A stretch of 35,868 bases of DNA, taken from the NCBI GenBank assembly GCA_902525625.1, contig CABZHM010000013.1, positions 1 to 35,868 on the forward strand, given 5' to 3'. A program made the position numbers and the translations under genes. The notes under the pieces were generated by a model that saw only the letters and a program-made list of their open reading frames with translations, was not told where the DNA came from and did no database searches. This document shows positions 24,428 to 31,632 of this stretch, piece after piece; the stretch's first letter is position 1, and each line of letters starts with the position of its first letter. This DNA comes from an uncultured Pelagibacteraceae bacterium. GTDB lineage: Bacteria > Pseudomonadota > Alphaproteobacteria > Pelagibacterales > Pelagibacteraceae.

Positions 24428-25472
24428 TTTTTTATTATTATTATATTTTTCATTAAGCTCATTAGCTCTCTCAATTGAGTACGTAAATAGTAGTAAACAT
24501 TGGTCCCTTATTAAGAACGGGCCAGTAACCATAGATCAAGCTGTAAAAATGTTTTTTGAGGGAAGAAAAATAGATAAATATGAGGGTGTTTGGACAGAGT
24601 CAAATTGGGGAATTGTTGCTATTGTTAAAGATGGAACAAATAGATATCAAAAGTATGTAATTGACGTTGGCTATCCATACTTAAATGGAACTCTAGAAAC
24701 AACATACTACAAAACCGCTAATCCCTCTCATCTAACTTTCTTTACCCGAATAACGTGGAAAAATGGAAATAATTATAAATATGCAACTTCCATGGGGGAC
24801 TTGTACTATAAAAGCAGTAATACACTTGAAAGGAATATAAATCAATATGCATCGAATCCTTATGGTACATTCACAAGGAATTGGCCATTAGACTATTATA
24901 AATACAATCAACAATTTGTTAAAACAACAGATAATAAAAAAAAAGAACCAAAAAAAGAAGTAATCAATCAAGAAAAACCAAAGAAGAAATATGATCGTTA
25001 CGCACCAAAAACAAATTATAAGAATTATTGGTGGGTATTAATTCTTTTAGCTTTGGGTGCTTTTTTTCTTTATACAAAAACAGTTCCTAAACCAAAAAAA
25101 ATAAAAAGGGTAACTAAAAGTAAGCCAACTGGTTTTAAAAAAGATTTAATCAATTATTGGGAAGGTAGAGTTTCTTATGGTTTTAGTTATTGGGTATGTC
25201 TTACAATAATAGGTACTCTAATCGCTTTACCATCATTATATTTTTTTACTGATCAATTCATTGATAGTGCAAGTGGAATAGTTCTTCTAATATTAATTAT
25301 TTATGCTTTATTTGTTATTGTATCTCAAATTTATCTAATTGTCGGTACATGGAGAAGTGCAGAATTTTATAAGGCACAAAAGAGAAAATTAAAACAAAGT
25401 TTGATTTGGGGTTATCTTGGCCAGATAAGCATAGTTCTATCAGTAATAAGAAAATTCGCAGAATTCTTTTAA
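24408..25472 (+). CDS. Membrane protein with signal peptide and extracytoplasmic domain, unknown function
   Basis: A 354-aa protein, family not recognised. A signal peptide or first anchor covers about residues 1-22. A Trp/Tyr-rich extracytoplasmic domain runs from about 23 to 170, then a Lys/Pro-rich linker (about 175-203). Membrane segments lie at about 208-224, 261-281 and 290-313, and the tail ends after IVGTWRSAEFYKAQKR. The C-terminal YWEGRVSYGFSYW - VGTWRSA--Y pattern recurs, from memory, in uncharacterised bacterial membrane proteins. The start lies 20 bases inside the PrsW gene, and the next gene begins right after its stop. It could be a substrate or partner of the protease, with the linker or first transmembrane helix as the cleaved part. 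That is inference. Confidence 0.65.
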   Translation: MKKKLFSFLLLLYFSLSSLALSIEYVNSSKHWSLIKNGPVTIDQAVKMFFEGRKIDKYEGVWTESNWGIVAIVKDGTNRYQKYVIDVGYPYLNGTLETTYYKTANPSHLTFFTRITWKNGNNYKYATSMGDLYYKSSNTLERNINQYASNPYGTFTRNWPLDYYKYNQQFVKTTDNKKKEPKKEVINQEKPKKKYDRYAPKTNYKNYWWVLILLALGAFFLYTKTVPKPKKIKRVTKSKPTGFKKDLINYWEGRVSYGFSYWVCLTIIGTLIALPSLYFFTDQFIDSASGIVLLILIIYALFVIVSQIYLIVGTWRSAEFYKAQKRKLKQSLIWGYLGQISIVLSVIRKFAEFF

Positions 25473-26237
25473 ATGATAAGAACTTTTTTAATAAAGAATT
25501 TATTAACAACTTCTAAAAAGAGTAAAAAAAAACTAAAATTTGTTGCTGAATTTTCAATTTTTTTAATTATAGCAGCACTAATTTCGTCAGCAATATCAAT
25601 TTATTTTGAAAGCAGAATTTCAAAATATACTAACCAATTATCAGCTTTAGAATTTGAGGAACTTAAAATTCAAGAATGGTTAAATGAATCAGCAACATAT
25701 AATTTAGAAAATAGAGACAATAAATTTATTTATATGATCACTTCTGATAATGAGATTATTTCTATTAGCAAAGCACGATATTATTTTCATCTTTTATCAT
25801 GGTATCCTGTAACTGTTGATCTAGCTCTTCAAGATGCTCTTGTGGTGGGGAATGATGAACTAAGAAAAAAACATCAAATTAAAAAAAAAATCAAAGATAA
25901 CAATCTTATTATGGAATATGTGAGAGAAATTTTAAAAGATATAGATGATGAAGACGAATTTACCGAAAAAAAAGATATTAAATTTCAAGAGGATTATTTT
26001 GCAAAAAAAAACCATAAAGAAATTTTTAACAAACTTGATCAGTCGGAAGAATTGATGATGCAAGTCGGATTATATTTTCAGGATTACAACAATGTTATCG
26101 ATGGAAATAAAATTAAACTTTATGAAAAAGTTAAAGAAGATACGAAATTATCTACAAGATTAATTTTATTTGCATTTTTATTACAATTATTCATATTTAT
26201 AATAGTTCAAATATTTGAATTGAGAGAACTAAAATGA
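25473..26237 (+). CDS. Two-span membrane protein with helical extracytoplasmic domain, unknown function
   Basis: A 254-aa protein, not recognised. A basic N-terminus (KKSKKKLK) precedes a membrane segment at about 24-45. Then comes a charged, helix-rich region of about 180 residues and a second membrane segment at about 229-248, ending in a six-residue tail. This is the layout of a sensor ligand-binding module between two helices, but without any output domain (no HAMP, kinase or GGDEF). Its ATG follows the previous stop with no gap, and its stop region overlaps the next gene by 4 bases. Confidence 0.6.
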   Translation: MIRTFLIKNLLTTSKKSKKKLKFVAEFSIFLIIAALISSAISIYFESRISKYTNQLSALEFEELKIQEWLNESATYNLENRDNKFIYMITSDNEIISISKARYYFHLLSWYPVTVDLALQDALVVGNDELRKKHQIKKKIKDNNLIMEYVREILKDIDDEDEFTEKKDIKFQEDYFAKKNHKEIFNKLDQSEELMMQVGLYFQDYNNVIDGNKIKLYEKVKEDTKLSTRLILFAFLLQLFIFIIVQIFELRELK

Positions 26238-27058
26238 GAAGAGGTTCTCTAAAAAGATTTTCATGGATTATGGTTTTATTAGCTGGGTTATTTCAGGTAC
26301 TCACTCTAATACTGGACCAAATTGTTATACAAAAACAAGACGAAAACAGACGAATGACCTTTGAAAGATCAAGCTCATTGGAAAAAAGAAATTTATTATT
26401 AAACACTAATAATAGAGTTGTTACTTCTTATAAAAGCAATGATTTTTTGGTTTTTATACTTTCCTCTTCAAATATTTCTCAAAAAAAAAAAGATTATTTA
26501 TACTTTTCAGGATTATTTGATCAAACAAGACTCATGGAGGATATATTTAGAGATGAGTATATAAAAAAAATCTTTTCAAAAAAAACCTTAAGAGCATACA
26601 ATAGAGATCTAAATCCAGATTCTGAATTTAAAAATTATAATTATATAGAGTACTTTAATATTTTAATAAAAGATAATCATGAAACCTCAGAGGAAATTAA
26701 TGAAAATTTTTCAAGAAATTCAGAATATTATTATGTTGATGGAGAAATACTTACTTTAGATGATGGAAGAAAATTAAAAACCTCAGAAGTGATTCAATCT
26801 TATGTACAACATAATATTTATTATCTAGACGAATTTAATAGAGCTGTATTAGAAGAATTAATTTCTTTAGAAAACAAAATTCGTTTAATAAATGAGGACC
26901 TTTATGAAAATAATTCATCGAGACAAATTTATCTTTTAAGTGGTGTATCAACCCAACTTTTAAGTTTGTTTTTTTTACTATTACTCTTTAGAGATTTATT
27001 AATCATACCTAAAAAAATTAAAAAATCTTTTTTTAAATTGACTGATAAAATCTCGTAA
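26234..27058 (+). CDS. Two-span membrane protein, sister layout to the gene before it, unknown function
   Basis: A 274-aa protein, not recognised. It repeats the topology of its neighbour: membrane segment at about 9-29, a helical charged region of about 200 residues, a second membrane segment at about 232-252, and a short basic cytoplasmic tail (KKIKKSFFKLTDK). Sequence identity with the neighbour is too low to see by eye. The ATG overlaps the previous stop as ATGA, so the two are coupled and may form a heteromer. It closes the four-gene membrane operon. The next gene is 78 bp away. Confidence 0.6.
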   Translation: MRRGSLKRFSWIMVLLAGLFQVLTLILDQIVIQKQDENRRMTFERSSSLEKRNLLLNTNNRVVTSYKSNDFLVFILSSSNISQKKKDYLYFSGLFDQTRLMEDIFRDEYIKKIFSKKTLRAYNRDLNPDSEFKNYNYIEYFNILIKDNHETSEEINENFSRNSEYYYVDGEILTLDDGRKLKTSEVIQSYVQHNIYYLDEFNRAVLEELISLENKIRLINEDLYENNSSRQIYLLSGVSTQLLSLFFLLLLFRDLLIIPKKIKKSFFKLTDKIS

Positions 27059-27136
27059 TTTTGAGATAATTTTAAAGATTTATAGCAACATTTAAAATAG
27101 GCTAGAACATTAGAAGATAAAACTATATCATAATTT

Positions 27137-27583
27137 ATGGGATTTTTATCAGCATTCTCAAACTTTGGTTCTATTGGATCAACGTCAAAATGGGCTATTA
27201 AAATGTACGATGAAATTAAGTCCAAAAATAAAAAATTAAAACCAAATGAAATATTTTTAAAAATGATACAAATTCGATATTCAAGTTCTCCACTAGGAAA
27301 TAATGAATATGGATTAGATTTTACGCAGCACATGTTGGATTATTCAAAACAAATGCCAGGTATTGCTGGTCTAGTTATTGAAATTTTAAATGTAGAGGCC
27401 GAACTTTATAAAAATGAACCTAAATTTATAGGTGAAATGATTAAGCCAATTTTTAATAAGTTGGAGGACACTGATCTTACAAACAAAGAAAAGTATGGAC
27501 ATTTAAAAAAAGCTCCGGGTGGGTATGACTCAACTTGGTCAACACATATATATAATTTTATTAGCAGAGTATCTGGTAGATAA
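27137..27583 (+). CDS. 148-aa protein of unknown function
   Basis: Not recognised. It is a soluble, mostly helical protein, with a Gly/Ser-rich first 15 residues (GFLSAFSNFGSIGSTSKWA) and then charged helices. A conserved-looking C-terminal segment reads LKKAPGGYDSTWSTHIYNF. There is no signal peptide and no Cys. It lies within the island, 78 bp after the membrane operon and 16 bp before the zinc-ribbon gene, so those two small genes probably form their own unit. No function is proposed. Confidence 0.5.
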   Translation: MGFLSAFSNFGSIGSTSKWAIKMYDEIKSKNKKLKPNEIFLKMIQIRYSSSPLGNNEYGLDFTQHMLDYSKQMPGIAGLVIEILNVEAELYKNEPKFIGEMIKPIFNKLEDTDLTNKEKYGHLKKAPGGYDSTWSTHIYNFISRVSGR

Positions 27584-27599
27584 GTAAAAAAACTACTAA

Positions 27600-27941
27600 A
27601 TGAATAAAAATGAACAATATAATATCAAAAATTTATTTTGTCCAAAATGTAATATTTTAGAAGACACAGCGACAGTTAATACAAGAGAGAGTTCAACTTT
27701 GGTTATAGTTAAATCTAATTCAGGACCTTTAAATTTTCAAGGATATGAATTTTATTCTATCATTTGTTTTAAATGTAAAAATATTACTTTAATTGCGATA
27801 GATCCAAAAAATGAAAAATTCTTTAGATTTGTTGAAATAAACAAAGCTACTGAGCTTGATATTAGTACAGCAAAAATGATCACAAGGGCTTTGGGAGACA
27901 CTAAAACAAATGAAAGATTGGATAAATTTTTTGATATTTAA
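27600..27941 (+). CDS. 113-aa zinc-ribbon-like protein, unknown function
   Basis: A 113-aa protein with two Cys pairs, CPKC near residues 14-17 and CFKC near residues 56-59, spaced as a zinc ribbon around a beta-rich stretch. The C-terminal half is helical and charged (ISTAKMITRALGDTKTNERL). No known family was recognised. It is the last gene of the island, 46 bp before the right-arm repeat region. A nucleic-acid-binding or regulatory role is plausible for a zinc ribbon but not shown. Confidence 0.55.
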   Translation: MNKNEQYNIKNLFCPKCNILEDTATVNTRESSTLVIVKSNSGPLNFQGYEFYSIICFKCKNITLIAIDPKNEKFFRFVEINKATELDISTAKMITRALGDTKTNERLDKFFDI

Positions 27942-27964
27942 AGTTAAAAGATTTTATAGGATAA

Positions 27965-27984
27965 CTAGGATCTCTCTAGGATCT
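27965..27984 (+). repeat. Paired CTAGGATCT site, right arm
   Basis: CTAGGATCT at 27965-27973 and 27976-27984, the same 11-bp period as at 23691. It sits 102 bp before the intact tRNA-Leu. The left repeat has a diverged pair (CTAGAAC-type at 23424 and 23435) at the same distance from its tRNA fragment. Confidence 0.55.
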
Positions 27985-27987
27985 AGA

Positions 27988-28106
27988 GAGATAAAATAAA
28001 AAAAATTTACTTATTCATCTTGTTCAATTATAAATATTGGCATAAACACTCATGAAAATAACTCATGCCCTCGTGGTGAAATTGGTAGACACAAAGGACT
28101 TAAAAT
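27988..28106 (+). repeat. Right copy of 119-bp direct repeat (attR-like), includes promoter and 5' half of tRNA-Leu
   Basis: Partner of 23447-23565. It covers the 79 bp upstream of tRNA-Leu and the first 40 bp of the gene, and then continues into the native 3' half. The upstream part must contain whatever drives tRNA-Leu and nadK. TTGTTC and TAAACA, 17 bp apart (about 28020-28048), could be the promoter. Confidence 0.88.
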
Positions 28107-28152
28107 CCTTGCCGCTTGCGGAGTGCCAGTTCGAGTCTGGCCGAGGGCACCA
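28067..28152 (+). tRNA. tRNA-Leu(UAA)
   Basis: 86 nt with encoded CCA. Acceptor stem GCCCTCG / CGAGGGC, anticodon stem AAGGA / TCCTT with loop CTTAAAA (anticodon TAA), a long variable arm (class II, GCCGCTTGCGG) and T arm GCCAG-TTCGAGT-CTGGC. It reads the UUA leucine codon, very common in this A+T-rich genome. The anticodon loop is the breakpoint of the flanking repeat. Confidence 0.96.
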
Positions 28153-28158
28153 TTTAGG

Positions 28159-28929
28159 ATGAGTAAAATAAAGATTATTTCAGATAAAAATCATGATTCT
28201 ATAAGAATTAAAAAGTTACTTTCAAAAATTATACAAAATAGCAAATTAAGAAAATCTAATATCTCAATAGTTATAGGTGGAGATGGTTTTATGCTACAAA
28301 CTTTGAAAAAAAACCAAAATTCTAAAAAAATTTTTTATGGCATTAATTCAGGAAATTATGGTTTCTTAATGAATAAGTTTTCATCAAAAAATATTATAAA
28401 GAATTTGTCAAAAGCAAAGATGATTTCTATTTCACCTATAGAAATGACAGTAACCAACAGTAGTAATTTAAAAAAAAAGCATATTGCTATTAATGAAGTT
28501 TCAATTTTAAGACAAAGTAGACAAGCAGCATCACTATCAATATCTCAGGGTGCTAAATCAATCATCAAAAGATTAGTTTCTGATGGAGTGTTAGTATCTA
28601 CGCCAGCAGGTAGCACAGCTTATAATCTTTCAGTTCATGGACCAATTTTAAACCTTAATTCAAAAAAGTTATCTATTTCTCCTATTAGTCCTTTTAGACC
28701 CAGAAGATGGAAAGGGAAAATTATAAATGATAATTCAAAAATCATTATAAAAAATCTTAATTCAAAAAAAAGACCTGTAAGTGCAGTCGCTGATAATATA
28801 GAGGTGAGAAACGCTAAGAGTATAATAATAAAAACTAATAAAAAAATTAAGTTTAATCTTTTATATGACCAAAATAATAGCCTCCAAAAAAAAATTAAAA
28901 TTGAACAATTAAGACGGGAAACTTATTGA
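28159..28929 (+). CDS. nadK: NAD kinase
   Basis: A 256-aa enzyme that phosphorylates NAD to NADP with ATP. Seen are the GGDG motif (IVIGGDGFMLQTL, about residues 43-55), NEVSILRQ with substrate-binding Asn-Glu, and the Gly-rich region VLVSTPAGSTAYNLSVHGP. The frame is open back into the tRNA gene to 28123, but the ATG at 28159 gives the proper N-terminus (MSKIKIISDK) and clears the tRNA. The start lies only 6 bases after the tRNA-Leu CCA, so nadK is probably transcribed with the tRNA and released by processing. Confidence 0.94.
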   Translation: MSKIKIISDKNHDSIRIKKLLSKIIQNSKLRKSNISIVIGGDGFMLQTLKKNQNSKKIFYGINSGNYGFLMNKFSSKNIIKNLSKAKMISISPIEMTVTNSSNLKKKHIAINEVSILRQSRQAASLSISQGAKSIIKRLVSDGVLVSTPAGSTAYNLSVHGPILNLNSKKLSISPISPFRPRRWKGKIINDNSKIIIKNLNSKKRPVSAVADNIEVRNAKSIIIKTNKKIKFNLLYDQNNSLQKKIKIEQLRRETY

Positions 28930-29005
28930 TGGTGCCCCCGCACGGACTCGAACCGCGGACCTATTGATTACAAATCAATTGCTCTACCAGCTGAGCTACA
29001 AGGGC
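28930..29005 (-). tRNA. tRNA-Thr(UGU)
   Basis: 76 nt with encoded CCA on the minus strand. Acceptor 5' GCCCTTG pairs with 3' CGGGGGC (two G-U pairs). Anticodon loop TTTGTAA gives anticodon TGT, and the T loop is TTCGAGT. It is convergent with nadK, with no spacer beyond the nadK stop codon. Confidence 0.95.
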
Positions 29006-29034
29006 ATGGGCAATAGTTATTAATAATTCTTAAT

Positions 29035-29781
29035 TTAATCAACTCTTTTTTTTATGTAATTTAAATAATGGAATACAATAGCAGCACTATTTGAGATATT
29101 TAGACTTTCCACTTTGTTATCAATACCTATCTTTACTAAAAAATCTGCATATTTTGATGTGTGTTGGTGCATTCCAAATCCCTCCGAGCCAAATAAAAGA
29201 ACAATATTCCCTTTCCAATCTATTTTTGTAAAATCTTTATTAGCGTCCCCATCAAAACCATAAACCCAAAAATTTTTATCTTTAAGATTTTTTAAAGTAG
29301 AATTAATATTAGATACTTCAAAAATATTCATATACTCAATAGCCCCGCTCGAAGCTTTGTACATAAGTTTACTTTCACGTGGATAATGTCTTTCTTTAAT
29401 TATAATCCCATCAATGTTAAAAGAAGTTGCGCTTCTAATTAAAGCTCCTATATTTCTGGGGTCAGTTACCTCATCTAAACAAACTAAAGTAATATTTTCT
29501 TTTTTTTTTATGAATTCTTTAAGTATTGGCTTTTCTAAGTGCTCTATTTCAGCAACATACCCTTGATGCAGTAAATTTTCTCTAGTGCTATACTTGTCTA
29601 ATTCTTTTTTGGTCTTAAAATAAATCTTAACTTTATCCAAAAGATTTTTGTTTGGATTTTTTCTATGAATATTTTTTTTACTTTCCTCTGTTAAAAAAAC
29701 TTTTAGCACCTTTCTTTTTGGGTTTTTTAGAGCCTCTACTACTGCATGTTGTCCCACAATAAAAAATGATGATTTACTCAT
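29035..29781 (-). CDS. rlmB: 23S rRNA 2'-O-ribose methyltransferase, RlmB type (SpoU/TrmH)
   Basis: A 248-aa SPOUT methyltransferase with an N-terminal substrate-binding domain (SFFIVGQHAVVEALKNPKR) and a C-terminal knot. Motif 1 is LDEVTDPRNIGALIRSA, motif 2 VLLFGSEGFGMHQ and motif 3 VESLNISNSAAIVFHY. RlmB methylates G2251 in the 23S rRNA P loop. The open frame runs on to 29892, but those 37 extra codons are basic and hydrophobic with no family match. The ATG at 29781 gives the usual N-terminus. Another TrmH-family target cannot be excluded. Confidence 0.9.
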   Translation of the reverse strand: MSKSSFFIVGQHAVVEALKNPKRKVLKVFLTEESKKNIHRKNPNKNLLDKVKIYFKTKKELDKYSTRENLLHQGYVAEIEHLEKPILKEFIKKKENITLVCLDEVTDPRNIGALIRSATSFNIDGIIIKERHYPRESKLMYKASSGAIEYMNIFEVSNINSTLKNLKDKNFWVYGFDGDANKDFTKIDWKGNIVLLFGSEGFGMHQHTSKYADFLVKIGIDNKVESLNISNSAAIVFHYLNYIKKRVD

Positions 29782-29910
29782 AAATATCTCATATTTTACA
29801 CGTTTTTTTCGATATTTTCTCATTAAATCACGTGTTGCATTTGCATAAATAAAATATATAAAACGCATGTTGTTTAAAGCTTTATTGAACATGAGGACAC
29901 TCCCCCTAAG

Positions 29911-29996
29911 GGAGGGGTTCCAGAGCGGTCAAATGGGGCGGGCTGTAAACCCGTTGACTTCGGTCTTCGAAAGTTCGAATCTTTCCCCCTCCACCA
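29911..29996 (+). tRNA. tRNA-Tyr(GUA)
   Basis: 86 nt with encoded CCA. Acceptor GGAGGGG / CCCCTCC, anticodon in CTGTAAA (GTA), long variable arm of class II, T loop TTCGAAT. It is followed by tRNA-Gly and tuf, a widespread bacterial order. Confidence 0.96.
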
Positions 29997-30042
29997 TTCA
30001 ATGAAATTTTTGACAATACTGGAGTGTTATTCTTGGGTTTGT

Positions 30043-30116
30043 GCGGGTGTAGTTCAATGGTAGAACGCTAGCCTTCCAAGCTGGATGTAAGGGTTCGATT
30101 CCCTTTACCCGCTCCA
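30043..30116 (+). tRNA. tRNA-Gly(UCC)
   Basis: 74 nt with encoded CCA. Acceptor GCGGGTG / TACCCGC, anticodon loop CTTCCAA (TCC), T loop TTCGATT. It lies 33 bp before the tuf start, probably in one transcript with tRNA-Tyr and tuf. A TTGACA at 30010-30015 precedes it, but no good -10 follows at the right distance. Confidence 0.96.
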
Positions 30117-30149
30117 AGAAATATAAAAATTAAAATTGAGGTAAAAGTA

Positions 30150-31340
30150 ATGTCAAAAGAAAAATTTGTAAGAAATAAACCACATTGTAATATTGGTACT
30201 ATTGGACATGTCGATCACGGTAAAACAACTCTAACAGCAGCTATTACAAAAGTTTTAGCAGAGACTGGTGGAGCAACAGCAATCGCTTACGACCAAATTG
30301 ATAAAGCTCCTGAAGAAAAAGAGAGAGGAATTACTATATCAACTGCACACGTAGAATACGAGACAGAAAAAAGACACTATGCACACGTTGATTGCCCAGG
30401 TCACGCTGACTATGTAAAAAATATGATTACAGGAGCTGCTCAAATGGATGGAGCAATACTTGTTGTAAACGCAGCAGATGGTCCAATGCCACAAACAAGG
30501 GAGCATATTCTTTTAGCAAGACAAGTCGGTGTTCCGGCAATAGTTGTTTATTTAAACAAAGTTGATCAGGTAGATGACAAAGAAATGATAGATTTAGTTG
30601 AGGAAGAAATAAAAGAGCTTCTTACATCCTATAAATTCCCAGGAGACAAAACTCCCATTGCGAAAGGTTCTGCACTTGCAGCTGTTGAAGGTAGAGATGA
30701 AGAAATTGGAAAAAAATCTATTTTGGAATTAATGAAAAATGTTGATGAGTTCATTCCACAACCTGATAGACCGAAAGATAAAGATTTTTTAATGCCTGTT
30801 GAAGATGTATTTTCAATTTCAGGAAGAGGAACAGTTGTTACAGGAAGAGTTGAATCAGGCATAATTAAAACTGGAGATGAAATTGAAATAGTAGGTATAA
30901 GAGAAACTAAAAAGTCAGTTTGTACAGGAGTCGAAATGTTTAGAAAACTTTTAGATTCTGGTGAAGCTGGTGATAATATAGGTGTTCTGCTTAGAGGTGT
31001 TGAGAGAACCGATGTTGAAAGAGGTCAAGTTTTATGTAAGGCTGGCTCAGTAACACCACATACAAAGTTTGAGGCACAAGCATATGTTCTAAAAAAAGAA
31101 GAGGGAGGCAGACATACTCCTTTTTTTACAAAATATAGACCCCAGTTTTATTTTAGAACAACCGATGTAACAGGAGAAGTTGAATTACCTGCAGGTACTG
31201 AAATGGTAATGCCAGGTGATGATGCTAAGTTTACAGTAAAATTAATTACTCCAATCGCAATGTCAGAAAAACTAAACTTTGCTATTCGAGAAGGAGGAAG
31301 AACTGTAGGAGCTGGAGTAGTAACTAAAATTTTAGAGTAA
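30150..31340 (+). CDS. tuf: Translation elongation factor Tu
   Basis: A 396-aa GTPase that delivers aminoacyl-tRNA to the ribosome. G1 GHVDHGKT (residues 19-26), the switch region [15 protein letters not shown]3 DCPGH (about 81-85) and G4 NKVD (about 136-139) are all intact. Domains 2 and 3 follow with [12 protein letters not shown] and [13 protein letters not shown]. The ribosome site GAGGT lies about 8 bp before the ATG. It is placed between tRNA-Gly and tRNA-Trp, the classical tufB context. Confidence 0.99.
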   Translation: MSKEKFVRNKPHCNIGTIGHVDHGKTTLTAAITKVLAETGGATAIAYDQIDKAPEEKERGITISTAHVEYETEKRHYAHVDCPGHADYVKNMITGAAQMDGAILVVNAADGPMPQTREHILLARQVGVPAIVVYLNKVDQVDDKEMIDLVEEEIKELLTSYKFPGDKTPIAKGSALAAVEGRDEEIGKKSILELMKNVDEFIPQPDRPKDKDFLMPVEDVFSISGRGTVVTGRVESGIIKTGDEIEIVGIRETKKSVCTGVEMFRKLLDSGEAGDNIGVLLRGVERTDVERGQVLCKAGSVTPHTKFEAQAYVLKKEEGGRHTPFFTKYRPQFYFRTTDVTGEVELPAGTEMVMPGDDAKFTVKLITPIAMSEKLNFAIREGGRTVGAGVVTKILE

Positions 31341-31349
31341 ACACTATAT

Positions 31350-31425
31350 AGGAGTGTAGCTCAATTGGTAGAGCGCCGGTCTCCAAAACCGGAGGCTGAG
31401 GGTTCGAGTCCCTCCGCTCCTGCCA
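31350..31425 (+). tRNA. tRNA-Trp(CCA)
   Basis: 76 nt with encoded CCA. Acceptor AGGAGTG / CGCTCCT, anticodon loop TCTCCAAAA region with anticodon CCA, D arm TAGCTCAATTGGTAGAG and T loop TTCGAGT. It sits 9 bp after tuf and 15 bp before secE, so tuf, tRNA-Trp and secE are probably co-transcribed. Confidence 0.96.
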
Positions 31426-31440
31426 ATATTAGATAATAAA

Positions 31441-31632
31441 ATGAAAAACCCAATTAAATTTATACAGGAAGTTAAACAAGAGGCTTTTAAAGTTACATGG
31501 CCAACTGGAAAAGAAACTTTACAAGGGGCTCTGATGGTCACTCTTATGGCGATAGCAATGTCTTTGTTTTTTCTTTTATTAGATCAAGTTCTTAAATTTT
31601 TTTTAGATTTATTACTTAAGGTGAGCATTTAA
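31441..31632 (+). CDS. secE: Preprotein translocase subunit SecE
   Basis: A 63-aa single-span SecE of the short type. The amphipathic N-terminal part FIQEVKQEAFKVTWPTGKET carries the conserved W-P motif that contacts SecY. One transmembrane helix follows at about residues 30-58. It is essential for protein export as part of SecYEG. Its stop overlaps the nusG start by one base (TAATG). Confidence 0.95.
   Translation: MKNPIKFIQEVKQEAFKVTWPTGKETLQGALMVTLMAIAMSLFFLLLDQVLKFFLDLLLKVSI

Noticed and set aside
26929-27333. 134-codon antisense frame over the end of the membrane operon
   Set aside because: It covers the 78-bp gap and parts of two plus-strand genes, has no recognisable domain or ribosome site, and is best read as a shadow frame.
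28123-28158. Extended nadK start inside the tRNA-Leu gene
   Set aside because: The open frame runs back through the tRNA 3' half by chance. Only the ATG at 28159 gives the NAD kinase N-terminus and clears the tRNA.
29782-29892. 37-residue N-terminal extension of rlmB
   Set aside because: The extra residues have no match to the TrmH family, and an ATG at 29781 gives the conserved SFFIVGQHAV start.
30010-30038. Promoter for tRNA-Gly/tuf at TTGACA
   Set aside because: The -35 is perfect, but no acceptable -10 lies 16-18 bp downstream, so it is not listed as a feature.
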